DNA from: Drosophila miranda
Taxonomy: Eukaryota > Arthropoda > Insecta > Diptera > Drosophilidae
Assembly: GCF_003369915.1 (NCBI RefSeq)
Contig: NC_046676.1
Span: 23,250,001-23,314,000, forward strand
Length of the DNA: 64,000 bases
Reading direction: 5' to 3'
Positions 12,481 through 22,533 of the stretch are shown here, one piece after another (position 1 is the first letter of the stretch; every line of letters starts with the position of its first letter). The notes under the pieces are model-generated. The model had not been told where the DNA came from and did not search any database. It saw only the letters and a program-made list of their open reading frames with translations. Position numbers and translations under genes: made by a program.

Positions 12481-12793
12481 GTCGATTTCATCCCGAAGTG
12501 AGAGCACCTCGAACCAGTGTTTGCAGAGCCAACCGCGTGGACTTTCAGTGTTGCAATTTTTGCGTTTCAAAGCAACTCTGATTGGTTTTTTCGTACTCGA
12601 TACTTGTGCCATTGTACTAGTTCTGTGGTAGCCATTTTAATTTTTGGCGTCGAAAATACGGCGAGGAAATTGGCCGGACCCTGTGGTTTTTCGCATTTAA
12701 CGCAAGCAGTTTGTAGTCCTCGAGCAGGCAACGTGTGTGTCAAAGACCAGAAGTGTTTAACTTATACAAATAACCAAGTTCCAATCCAGTACA

Positions 12794-13273
12794 ATGTCGA
12801 TGTCTGCCACGTGCTACAAGTGTAACCGGCCGGGCCACTTTGCCCGGGACTGCAGTCTCGGAGGCGGTGGGCCAGGAGGTGGCGGACCAGGTGGTGGTAT
12901 GCGTGGCGGCGATGGCGGCGGTATGCGCCGCAACCGCGAGAAGTGCTACAAATGCAACCAATTTGGGCACTTTGCACGTGCCTGCCCTGAGGAGGCTGAG
13001 CGGTGCTACCGCTGCAACGGCATTGGCCACATCTCGAAGGACTGCACCCAGGCCGACAACCCGACCTGCTACCGGTGCAACAAGACTGGCCACTGGGTCC
13101 GCAACTGTCCCGAGGCCGTTAACGAGCGCGGCCCGGCCAATGTGTCGTGCTACAAGTGCAACCGCACTGGACACATCTCCAAGCACTGCCCGGAGACATC
13201 CAAGACTTGCTATGGCTGCGGCAAGAGCGGACATCTGAGACGCGAGTGCGATGAGAAGGGCGGACGGAACTAG
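12794..13273 (+). CDS. CNBP: CNBP, CCHC zinc-knuckle nucleic-acid-binding protein
   Basis: This single uninterrupted coding exon gives 159 aa. Six CCHC zinc knuckles of the form C-x2-C-x4-H-x4-C are visible: [70 protein letters not shown] and [15 protein letters not shown] Gly/Arg-rich RGG-type linker separates knuckles 1 and 2 (residues about 23-48). This is the metazoan CNBP (ZNF9) arrangement; vertebrate CNBP has seven knuckles, while flies have six. The protein binds single-stranded G-rich RNA/DNA and promotes translation, mainly in the cytoplasm. The start is the first ATG of the frame, right before the first knuckle ([10 protein letters not shown]). An initiator-like TCAGTT at 12475-12480 would give a leader of about 320 bases. 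The long downstream tail is described separately. It corresponds to D. melanogaster CG3800. Confidence 0.95.
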   Translation: MSMSATCYKCNRPGHFARDCSLGGGGPGGGGPGGGMRGGDGGGMRRNREKCYKCNQFGHFARACPEEAERCYRCNGIGHISKDCTQADNPTCYRCNKTGHWVRNCPEAVNERGPANVSCYKCNRTGHISKHCPETSKTCYGCGKSGHLRRECDEKGGRN

Positions 13274-14560
13274 GAGCAGACCCAGTACCGCGCTTCAAAT
13301 TGAAAATCAACGAAGAAGAAGAAAATTTAAACACGAAAAAAAATTACAAAAATGAAAAATCAATTTGCTACAACATTCACAAAGCCAGCCAACAACAACA
13401 AGCGACAGCAGCACCCAAGTCAAGATCAACCCCCAACCATCACTACCACCACCCCAAACAAACACAACTACACATACTCCCATCGCACCCAAACACACTC
13501 ACACCTACGATATTGGCACCTTAATCTAACCATCATCTATCCAAGAATCAACCAACAACCACTCTTGCATCTCTGATTCCAAAAGCTGAGCCTGCAGCGC
13601 GGTGCCAACGTTCCAAAATATGATGAAGAAACTTTTGAGAAAGTAGAAGAAGAACCACCCAGCCGAATATGATGAGGAGCTGAAGCAGAAGAAGAGGATC
13701 GGATCGAGAAAGGAAGGAGAGCACAGTAGACGCGGGGTGAGAGACGGCGGAGACGACGATAGCAACGGCAGCTGTGCAGCCAAGCAGACGATGATGATGA
13801 AGAAGACGACGACGTCGATGCGACCCAATTTGTAAGATGAGACTAAACCCCAAACAACAAGAAAAACCAACAACCAACCACTTTATTATAATTATGTATG
13901 ATTATGCTGCGAAAAAGTGTTTGAATTTACTAATTACATTATAACGAATGGAATGAAAACTATATAAGAATATATAAATACCTTAAAAATACTATAAAGC
14001 GATCCTATTAGGAGTTCCACACCAGAAGAAAAAAGTAAATAAAAAGTATAAAAAACAAAAGCAAAGAAGCAAGCGAAGAGACCACGTTACTACTCCATCC
14101 AGCTGCTGCCGGCGAGCCATAGGAATTATTATACACATGATGATGATGATATAGTATACCCAAACAGTCTGCCTACCAACCTACCTTTACCACCACCACC
14201 AGCACCCATAACCATCCACACCACCACCAGAGAATCACCAAACCAATCCCCAAGCAAGACGAAACTCGCCCGGCAAGATCTCGAGCGGGGTACAAGCGGA
14301 GCTAGCTAAGCCGGAGGGGCAGCAAACAAGAACAGAAGACACAAGAGCAGGGAGCACATCAGCGATGGTAGAAAGAGACACTGGAGGAGATATGTAGACG
14401 ACGAACAGATGAGAAGAACACAGAACAGAGCCCCAGTTGTAATACACTTTCAGTTGTAACGAGACACCTACGAGGAGAGATGCGAAACCTACGATGAAGA
14501 AAATGAAAATTCAAATATCACTGTGATTGTTTTTTAATTGTAAATTAAAATGCTGGAGCT
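13274..14560 (+). other. Probable long CNBP 3' UTR, low complexity
   Basis: After the TAG, the plus strand is strongly A/C-rich (13350-13560), then A/G-rich (13620-13860), then AT-rich. There are AATAAA matches around 14037-14042 and a final AT-rich stretch near 14535. No coding frame is credible. I take this as the CNBP 3' UTR, perhaps with alternative poly(A) sites; its exact end is unknown. Confidence 0.5.
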
Positions 14561-15892
14561 GCTGATTTGAGTCAAAAAAAATAATCCCATGCCATGTGTC
14601 GTCTTTGCTCATTTATTCTTTATCTGTTCTTTCTTTTTCTTTTTAGCAAATTGTTGGGGCCGGGCGGGAGCCGATCTCTGATCACCGGTTCTCTTGTGAT
14701 CTCTTTCGTTGCTCTTCTGCTCTTTTCTTTGTTTCGTGGGCAACCAGTTTTTGGTGTGGTGCCGGTAAAGTTGCAGCTGTGAGCGAACACATGGCACGGG
14801 CAGCTGATGGGGGCTCTGTCTGCCCTGCTCGATCTCTGACTCAGCTTTTGGAGGAAGAGTGTGCCTGCCTGCCCGGCAAAAATCTGCCATTGTCTTCGAG
14901 TGTGTGTTTTCTGCTTTCTTTGCGCCGTTTCCTTGTGCATTTTATGTACAAGTACACGCACACACTTGCACGCAAGTAAACGTACATACATACATACACA
15001 CATTAAATGAATACCTCGAAGCAAAGTACAGTCGTCGCCGAGTGCTGCTAATGGTGAAAACTCGCAGGCGGCGACAACGACCCATACATACATACAAGCA
15101 TACACGTAGAGAGGTGACTGTTGGGCGAGAGAGAAAAAGAGAGGAGGAACAAGCATGATATGATTGCTGCGCGGGGGGGGATGACTGCGAAACTTCAATT
15201 CCGTTGCGCCCGCTGCCATGCTGTTGCACTTAGCAACAAGTCTCGCCTGGTCTGGTCTGGTCGCCCGGGCGACTGTGATTGAGGGTCAAGGTCAGGCTCT
15301 CCGCGCATCAGCTGCTGCGCGCATGTGTAAAAGAAGTTTCTTGATTCCCGGAGTTTGGGAAACGACGCCTCTCCTGGTGGTGGGCCCAAGCCGGTTTTGC
15401 ATGACTTCTTTGTGTAGAAAACGCGGGGAAACATCCAGTTAACGCGCCATTTAGCCAGGGTTACCCGCGAGGGTCGTCTGGAAGATCATCCAGAACAACT
15501 CTGTCTTTGTCAGTTTGTTTGGTAGATTTTTTTTATTGAATGCTCAATTACATTATTAGGAATTTATGCTACAAATTGATAGGTTTCCGATTCTGGTTTC
15601 GGTTTATTTTGGTTAGAACATTTGTTGGATAGGGGGCTGCTGGGACACACACTTAACGGCAAACGAGTCGTGAAATGAACATCAAATATCAACTACAGCG
15701 CACCTAAAACTCGAATAGAATTACAAACAAAGTACACAATGCATATGTAGAGCTACATCATCGTAATCAGTATCAATATCAGTATTAAGTTACAATTTAA
15801 ACTAAAACTTGAGGTTCTGTACGCTTGGACACCATTTAAAACCCGTATTGAGCAGAAGACGAATACACAGAATAGATCCTCCGTCTGTCCAT
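14561..15892. other. CNBP-ReepA intergenic stretch / ReepA 3' UTR
   Basis: I find no supported coding sequence. The part nearest ReepA (about 15520-15892) is AT-rich and probably its 3' UTR. A T-rich block occurs near 15530, and CA/TG-rich tracts occur around 14950-15000. Confidence 0.4.
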
Positions 15893-16021
15893 CTACTTTT
15901 CCGACTTGTTTCGCGTCTTGGCCTGGCTAGAAGATGATGTTGCCATTCCTATCTGGGATTTTTCAGTCCTGCGGCTGCTGGTCCTGGGCAAGGTGGTGCA
16001 GCTAGTAGACATGGATTTGTC
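15893..16021 (-). CDS. ReepA: ReepA alternative terminal exon (43 codons)
   Basis: A strong acceptor (TTGTTTCAG) precedes a phase-0 frame of 42 residues ending in TAG. It starts [18 protein letters not shown] and ends RTRNKSEK. It can join directly after the exon ending KSKRNE (17154), skipping the 840-base exon, for a 314-aa isoform. Serine and arginine richness matches the upstream tail. I infer it as an exon from the acceptor and phase; transcript evidence is not available to me. Confidence 0.6.
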   Translation of the reverse strand, partial: DKSMSTSCTTLPRTSSRRTEKSQIGMATSSSSQAKTRNKSEK

Positions 16022-19000
16022 CTGAAACAAGGGAGCAGTGGGATCTTTTATTTATAGATTGTGGTGGGGTTACAGGAAACAGTCCAAAGAACATGCTGGA
16101 AATACTGAAAATGTTGGTTAGTAACGCAACTGTACAAAGGGGGTAGGGGCCATGGAGGTTAGGAGCTGACACGCCGCCCTGCGATGAACGAGCAAAACGA
16201 ACACTTGGATGAGCTTGGATTAGAACGGACTCCCGGCAGGGCTTACTTTAGATCTCCGTCTCCCTAACCGGCACTGGCTCGTCTGGCATGGGGGCTGCCA
16301 GCTGACTGGGATTAGCTTTGTTACGCAGCACGTTAGCTTTGATATTCTGGAACAGTTGGCCGATACCTGACTTGCGTTCTACACTGCCAGTCGACGTCTG
16401 GCTAATGGCATCTGGTTGGGGACTCAGCGAGTGTCGCTTTGGTGGCCGCGGAGGCGGAGGCGGTGGTGCTCGTCCCTTACCATGCACGGCCCTGGGACGC
16501 AGCGAAGGGGAGGGAGAAGGTGACATCTGTACCTCTGGCTCTAGTTGGGCCCGAAAGCTGTGCTTGATCTCCTCCAAAGTGGCGCGCAGTTCCCGTGGCG
16601 ACACTGGCCTCGATCGTTCGGACGGTTCCGGATCTGTATCTGTGGCCAAAGAGCGTACTACCAGCACAAAAGGATCTATGACGGGTGCTGCTAAATCAGT
16701 TAGTTTGCTCTCGGTGGTTGGAGTGGCTTCATCCGACCGAATAGGTTCATCTGTTTGCAAAGTTTTTGTCTTGGTTTCAGTTGGAATCAAATGCTCCACT
16801 GCCTCGTCTTTGGTTTTCATATTTTCCGCTTCAAATGGATCTTCTTTCTTTGGTTCTCCACATGACAGAACTTCGAGCTCTGCGGCTCTCTCTTCTTCAT
16901 CTGTTTTTATCAACGGCATGGCTTCATAGAAGTCATCCTCTTCTGCATCCTCTTCATCAACTTCATGATGTGTGATCCTCTCGACATTGTGAAAACCCTT
17001 TAATTCTTCTGCCCTTTCCTGGCGAACATCTTGAAAGTATAGCTGATTCTCCAAAAATACCTCGTCTCTCATCTCCTCCAGCAACTGCTAACCAACACCA
17101 ATCTCTAGATGGATTAAGAAAGTCATGGAAGAAAAGACACGCATCATGCCTACCTCATTGCGCTTGGACTTGACACGGCCCTTGGAAGCATTTGTCATGG
17201 ACGAAGTGCGACTGAGTCCACTAATCGGTTCGGCACTGGAGTAGCCAGAGCTGATGTCATCCTGGCTGCGTATGTTGTAGCTAAATGGAACATTAAATAC
17301 GAAAATTATACTGTGTTTCAGTTTGGTTTAAGATTCCAGCACTCACTTGAAGTCACCCGCATTCTTGGCGGTCACATCTACCTCCGTAAAGTACATCCCA
17401 GTGGAGTGACGCGTGCCGCTGGCAGATCTGCCCACGGGCGTCTGGTTGCGTGGCCGTAGGAGTCGCGTTGCAGTTGGCTGTGTGCGCATCACCACCGACG
17501 AGGACATGGGCGACCTCATCACCACGTCCAGCTCATCCTGGGTGCGGTGCATATCTGGCTCGCTCAGATCACTGAGGCTGTAGCTCCTCTTGATCGTCTG
17601 AACCAGATTGCCGCCGCCCTTTCGTGGGAGGATTATAGTAGAGATAGGACATTGAGTAAAAGCATTTGCCTTTAAATAATTTAATTAAACTAAACAATTA
17701 TCGTAAAAATACATAGGAATAATAAGAGACATGAAAGGAGGAGTAATCATATACATGTGCGAGAACAGAAATCAAAGAGCTTCCAGCTGGCGCCGGGATT
17801 AGATGGTATGTGTACATATGTGCTGGGTATCGCTGAGTGTATAAAATTCGATCATTCGCTGAGTATCTATTGGTGCCGGAGGCCTGTCTGGTGCCGGCGT
17901 CGCATTTAGTCGTTCTCCACATCCACGTCGGGTGTGGGCTCGCGCAGCCTGCGGCGTGCTCGCACCCCTTGCGTAGTAGCACCGGGAGCCTCTAGATCCG
18001 GGGTGCGGCTGACACGTTTGACGGGTGCTCTGGAGGTAGCAGCTGCGGCTCTTCGGGGCTGCGCCCTGCGTGCTGGCAAATCACGTAGACGAGCCGCTCC
18101 AGCATCATGCGGCGGCTCCTCCTCCCTCATCTCTTGTATAACCACTCCGCGACGCTGTGGCTCGAGCTCAGCATAGCTCTCGATACCGCTCAACGAGTTG
18201 GACCGAGGCAGCCAATCTTCCAAGCCATCCATCATGTCCTGATTCCTCCTGACCGCAGAAAGATCACTAGCCGACTGCGAGTTTTGCAGGCTGCGGGCCG
18301 GATCCGGAGTTGTCATCGAAAAGGTCTGGCGGCGGTTAGCGGATTAGTAGCAGGCAGGCGGGCAGGTGCAGGTGGTTCAGTTAGGGTTGGTTTGGTTTGG
18401 TGGGTTAAATGCAAAGAAACGTAAGTGTAAAAAACGAAAGAGTTAATCAAAAATGAGGCAAACGAAAAGTCTTAAATTGAAATGAATTTCAGTTGAGGCA
18501 AACGAACGACACACACACACACACTCTGGGCCTGAACTGTACCCATGGCATTCCCCACATATCTATTTTTATGCCCTACCCTAGAGGAGACTCGGAATTG
18601 GAATGGAAATGATGCAACTGGTGGTGGGGGCACGGGAATGGGGTCTCTGATATCACAGTGGAATATAAATCTAGCGGTGAGGAGTGCCTGGCTAATGCCA
18701 TGCCGGTGCATAAAGGAAATTTCCCATTTCTTTGTCTTGATTTCGGACAAAGCCCTGAACAAGGGTTTCCAGTAATACGATGACTAATTATATTATGACA
18801 AATCAATAAGGAATTCATTCCACTACTCAAGCCATCGCATTCTTCGTATGGCTCTTTCTCATTTAGCATTAATCAACTCTTTGACCTATATCAACACACC
18901 AAATCATCCAAGTATTATTTATTACTATATGCACTATCTTTCAGGGAGCTGGTCGCTCCTCTCCAGAATTAATCTGGCCAAAACAATGTAGCGTCTCGAG

Positions 19001-21453
19001 TGTCTTGGCCCCCATTTCAAGTGTTTATGTGGAGCTGGCCAGCAAATGTGCCTTGGGAATACGTGTACACTTGTACTCGTACAGCTGCTCCGCTCCCTGC
19101 TCTAGTATGAGTTTGTTCATTTTTTGTTTTTATTACATTATTTCAACATGTTCGTTTATCTGCTAGTATCTTCTCTATCGGGTTTCGTGTATATGTGTGT
19201 AATGTACTATATTGAGATTTAGCTGCACAAAAGAGAACAACAAACTAAAGACTAAATCGAAACAAACACGCAAATGGCACAAAGAGCATTCAATTCTATT
19301 CGTTTAAACAAAATAATATTAAAAGTAAAAGTGAAGATAAGAGAACGCGAGCTCTCATGATGATGATGATTATGGTGATGGTGATGAGGTGGATGATGAT
19401 GCTGCTGCTGGTGCTGCTGGGGCTGCTGCTTTGGCGATGATCAAGAAGAGCGCGCGCGAGAGTATTGCGCAAAATTATATATCTATTTAGAACGACCGAA
19501 AGATGCTGCGGAGACGGAGGCGACTCTCTTTTGTTGCTCATTTTATGCAACGACGCTGGAGGCAATTGAAAATGGCGAAATGAATTGTGTGGCGAGCGAG
19601 CAAAGGGAGTGAGCGGATTAGTGTGTGTTTTGTGTGGTTGTGGCTAATTGCAGGGACGTGTGGTGGGTGGTGGGGGATGGGTGTAAAGATTACCTTTATG
19701 GCTGTCTGCATTATGACATTGGTGGCATAGTTGACTCCTTTGGAGCCCAGTTGTAGCACCGCCGAATATCCCCGCTCTGTGGCCTGAGTCAAATATTCGT
19801 CGATTTCCTACACAAAGAGAGAGGAGAAACCATAATATACAGAGAGCGTTAAACGTATGTATGCATATGTATATGGATAGTTATATGAGAATATATATAT
19901 ATATCACACCTGTTCGTGGCGCGTCAACATGGGATGCACAAACTTGCGATACAATGTGGAGCTGCCCTTTGTGGCTGGCGATAGCAGCCAGAATACCAGA
20001 ACCACCTTGACCTCATAGTAGAATGGAAACCAGGATATAAAGATGTCTGTGAATGTTTCAATGCAGGTGAAAAATGCAAAGACAATCCAGTACATCATCC
20101 ATTTTACCTATAGATAAATAGTTGCTCGATTTCTATTGGGAATGCGGGAAAGATCTATGCTCTACTCACGTATTCCTTAACGTTCTTGGTGCGCACCGCC
20201 TTGTACGAAGCATAGGCCGGATATAGGGTGCCGAAGAACAATCTGAAAGCGGGAAACAATAAACTCTGTGCACAAGTCCGCGGCGCTAAAAATATAATGA
20301 TGAGCGAACAGATGCAGGCTGTGTTGAAGGAGAGACAAGGCAATGGCCAGCGCTGCAGCAAATCTAGGAGTCTGCCCAGTGCGTTCAGATTCTGCACGAC
20401 TTTGGGAGTGGGCGGAGGCACGGGCTGCTCGACTATGTAGGGGCCATTGTAATCATCTACGAAATCACTGTCCAAAGAGCTAAGAGAGTCCCCTAGCTGG
20501 TATAACGGCAGCTGATTCGGATGCCGCTGGTTGGCATAAATGAACTTTGGATAGACGGGGACTACATTCTCCTGCTGATGCTGGTGCTCTTCCTCCAGCG
20601 AGTAGCTGCGCCCATAGACGCTTCCTGCCGGGTGACGCAGGCGTTTAATATTAACTGGCCGCTGATAGAAAATCGGCTCCTGCTGATAGAATGGCCGGCT
20701 CATGGCGATGGCGATGCATTGCCAGCACCCGAAAATTTGTTGCGGTTCCTAGCGGCTAGAATGCCGAGCACAGACTACTGGCCAAGGCAGGCAGAGAGCA
20801 CAGTGCAAGCCCGTCTAATGCTCAGGCGGGGGGTCTATTAATAAACGAACGCTCGGCACATATTGTTAGTCTCGCTGAGAGACAGCAACAGCAGACGCCA
20901 GCCACAGCAGCAGCACGTTTATGCGGAAGATTGCGAAAGATTCACCCGATCGACATGGATCACGATATTCCTACCCTCCCCTATAGTAATCTACTCGATC
21001 CCGGAGCAATTGTTGATTAGATTGCAGCACTCTATTTATACTGACAATAGTTTAGCACGGAGTTGCTGCGGACAGAAGGCAGACGACTTGAGTGTGGCCT
21101 CGTTCGGGGTCGGACCATATTGGGCAAGGCGAGTGCGTCGGCCTCACGGGGCAGCCATATTTGGGTGCAGTTCAATTGAGGGTTACGTTACACGTACGAG
21201 AGTACATATGGCACCGAACGGTACTTCTCCACCACGCACCAACGCTCGAGCAAATCACAGACCAGAAGCGTGACGCCCACACAATTAGGAAGCAGAAATG
21301 ACTTTCGTTGCGGCTGGAGCGCAAGGCCGAGCTTCGACCAACTTTTTTGGGGGTCAATCCCACTCGTTCTCCGTTTGGTGTGGTGTGTGCTGGAGTGGAA
21401 GTTTGTATTTGTACTACTCACATTAGAAGTCGTGAAATCAAGCTGCTGATCAT
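15893..21453 (-). CDS. ReepA: ReepA, REEP1-4-type ER-shaping protein (multi-isoform gene)
   Basis: The core exons, in order of translation, are 21453-21422 ([10 protein letters not shown]), 20242-20170, 20107-19910 and 19807-19694, all phase-compatible. They encode the TB2/DP1/HVA22 domain: [29 protein letters not shown], then two hairpin-forming hydrophobic segments and [21 protein letters not shown] proteins insert as hairpins in tubular ER, curve the membrane and, in the REEP1-4 branch, bind microtubules. After residue 139 the transcript can continue to 17618-17347, 17280-17154 and 17087-16248 (551 aa in all), or use the other 3' ends listed separately. The long tail has YSLSDL and SGYSSAE serine motifs, an acidic stretch, and a proline run (PPPPPPRPP) that could bind SH3 or EVH1 domains. 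The orthologue is CG42678 and human REEP1-4. The span runs from the first start to the most distal terminal exon. Confidence 0.88.
16248..17087 (-). CDS. ReepA: ReepA long C-terminal exon (acidic / proline-rich tail)
   Basis: The acceptor GGTTAG precedes CAG TTG CTG, and the frame then runs 279 codons to TAA. The N part is predicted helical and acidic ([17 protein letters not shown], then [15 protein letters not shown]). The C part contains [18 protein letters not shown] and [19 protein letters not shown]. The TAA is followed by AGTAAG, a potential donor, so some transcripts could splice onward in their 3' UTR. Confidence 0.7.
   Translation of the reverse strand, partial: QLLEEMRDEVFLENQLYFQDVRQERAEELKGFHNVERITHHEVDEEDAEEDDFYEAMPLIKTDEEERAAELEVLSCGEPKKEDPFEAENMKTKDEAVEHLIPTETKTKTLQTDEPIRSDEATPTTESKLTDLAAPVIDPFVLVVRSLATDTDPEPSERSRPVSPRELRATLEEIKHSFRAQLEPEVQMSPSPSPSLRPRAVHGKGRAPPPPPPRPPKRHSLSPQPDAISQTSTGSVERKSGIGQLFQNIKANVLRNKANPSQLAAPMPDEPVPVRETEI
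17906..18325 (-). CDS. ReepA: ReepA alternative terminal exon of the short isoform
   Basis: The acceptor CGCCAG precedes a phase-0 frame of 139 residues ending in TAA. It starts [14 protein letters not shown], comparable to the RSFSM(Q/H)DL motif after the REEP domain in vertebrate REEP1-4, and ends DVDVEND. Joined to the four core exons it gives 278 aa, the usual REEP1-4 length. It is therefore mutually exclusive with the exon beginning at 17618, which starts in the same phase. Confidence 0.75.
   Translation of the reverse strand, partial: TFSMTTPDPARSLQNSQSASDLSAVRRNQDMMDGLEDWLPRSNSLSGIESYAELEPQRRGVVIQEMREEEPPHDAGAARLRDLPARRAQPRRAAAATSRAPVKRVSRTPDLEAPGATTQGVRARRRLREPTPDVDVEND
18326..19693 (-). 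other. ReepA intron (about 1.4 kb)
   Basis: This stretch lies between the REEP-domain exons and the alternative tails. It contains an AT-rich part around 18780-19300 and a CAT/CAG-rich block at 19355-19440. I see no exon in it. Confidence 0.6.
20170..20703 (-). CDS. ReepA: ReepA alternative first exon with long N-terminal extension
   Basis: ATG at 20703 opens a frame that reads straight through the acceptor used by the short start exon (20243-20244) into [12 protein letters not shown]. It adds about 155 residues: a Tyr/Gln/Pro-rich cytosolic part ([18 protein letters not shown]), an acidic DSDFVDDYN, and one extra hydrophobic segment ([11 protein letters not shown]) before the REEP domain. 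This implies a second promoter inside the first intron. The frame stays open over its whole length, which supports coding use, but it has no transcript support here. Confidence 0.6.
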
Positions 21454-21927
21454 CTTGAAGGCCTTGCTTGTCCGCGCACGTATGTCCTTTGTTCTATAAT
21501 AGAAAAGTCAATCGTAATTACGCGTATTTCTCCCTGTTCTCATCTCCTTTTCCTTACCCACTTTTCTTCTATCACTTTTTCTTGCACTACATACAATTTT
21601 TTTTAGTATTTTTATTTCTAACTGCAACACTAACAAATTTTTGAACAAAAGTTCTATTATAATTCGATTTTGTGACTACTTAAGTGGAGTCTGCTGAGGT
21701 TTGAAGAGGACTCCTCTACAACGCAATTTAGCACCGTGTTGCACGTCTCCGCTTTGCACTGCGGCTGTCACCCAACTAGGCTACAGTTTTTTGTGCATTT
21801 TTCGGTCGAAATCGCTTGTTTTGTGCACTGCTTTTTGCCTGCATTGCCCGCGCGAACAACAATGCTTTTGTTTAACACAAAAAACGCTTGCGTGCAGGAC
21901 AGAGACAGACGAACAACAACAAAAATG

Positions 21928-21935
21928 TATCGATA
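21928..21935. promoter_or_regulatory. Perfect DRE (TATCGATA)
   Basis: The palindromic DREF site lies between the divergent ReepA and Nup214 starts (about 475 bases from the ReepA ATG, 600 from the Nup214 ATG). A seven-of-eight match (ATCGATAA) lies near 22308. DRE elements mark housekeeping core promoters in Drosophila. Confidence 0.5.
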
Positions 21936-22533
21936 TACCGTCTCAGAAATATACCGTACGTAAATATACCGATGAAAACAACGAACTTAACCCACTTAAC
22001 CCCTCTCTATCTAAACAAGTAAACAACTTGAGTTAAGCCGCTGAAAATAATACTGTCTAGAAATTCTTCTTGTAGATCCATCCTGTCCTGCCTCTTAACT
22101 TAAAACAACCACGATATCTTTTACCTGGACTGCGTTAAAATTCATCAAGTTTCATAATATTCGTGGAGCGTATATACCCACGGGTCGACAATGGGCTAAT
22201 CGTTCTCTGACCATGATCGGAAATCACATTCGCCGGTTTTAATATTTGGTTGAATATGACAAGCTAGCTAGGACCTTCCGCAATGAACGCACAATTTTAT
22301 CCGATTGATCGATAAATGTTCTACTGAATGACAAATTTTAAGTAATTGTTTTTATTTGATTGTGGCTAAAATTGGGTTTAAGCAAACATAAGTGAGCGCG
22401 GGTGAATTATTTCTTGTGCGGAACTAGTTCGATAATACCGAGTTTAATATCCCCACTGTGCAAGCAACTGCCGTTCATTTTCCACGCTTGTGACTCGTAT
22501 TTGTTTCATTTAAAGTTTATAAAATATACGAAA

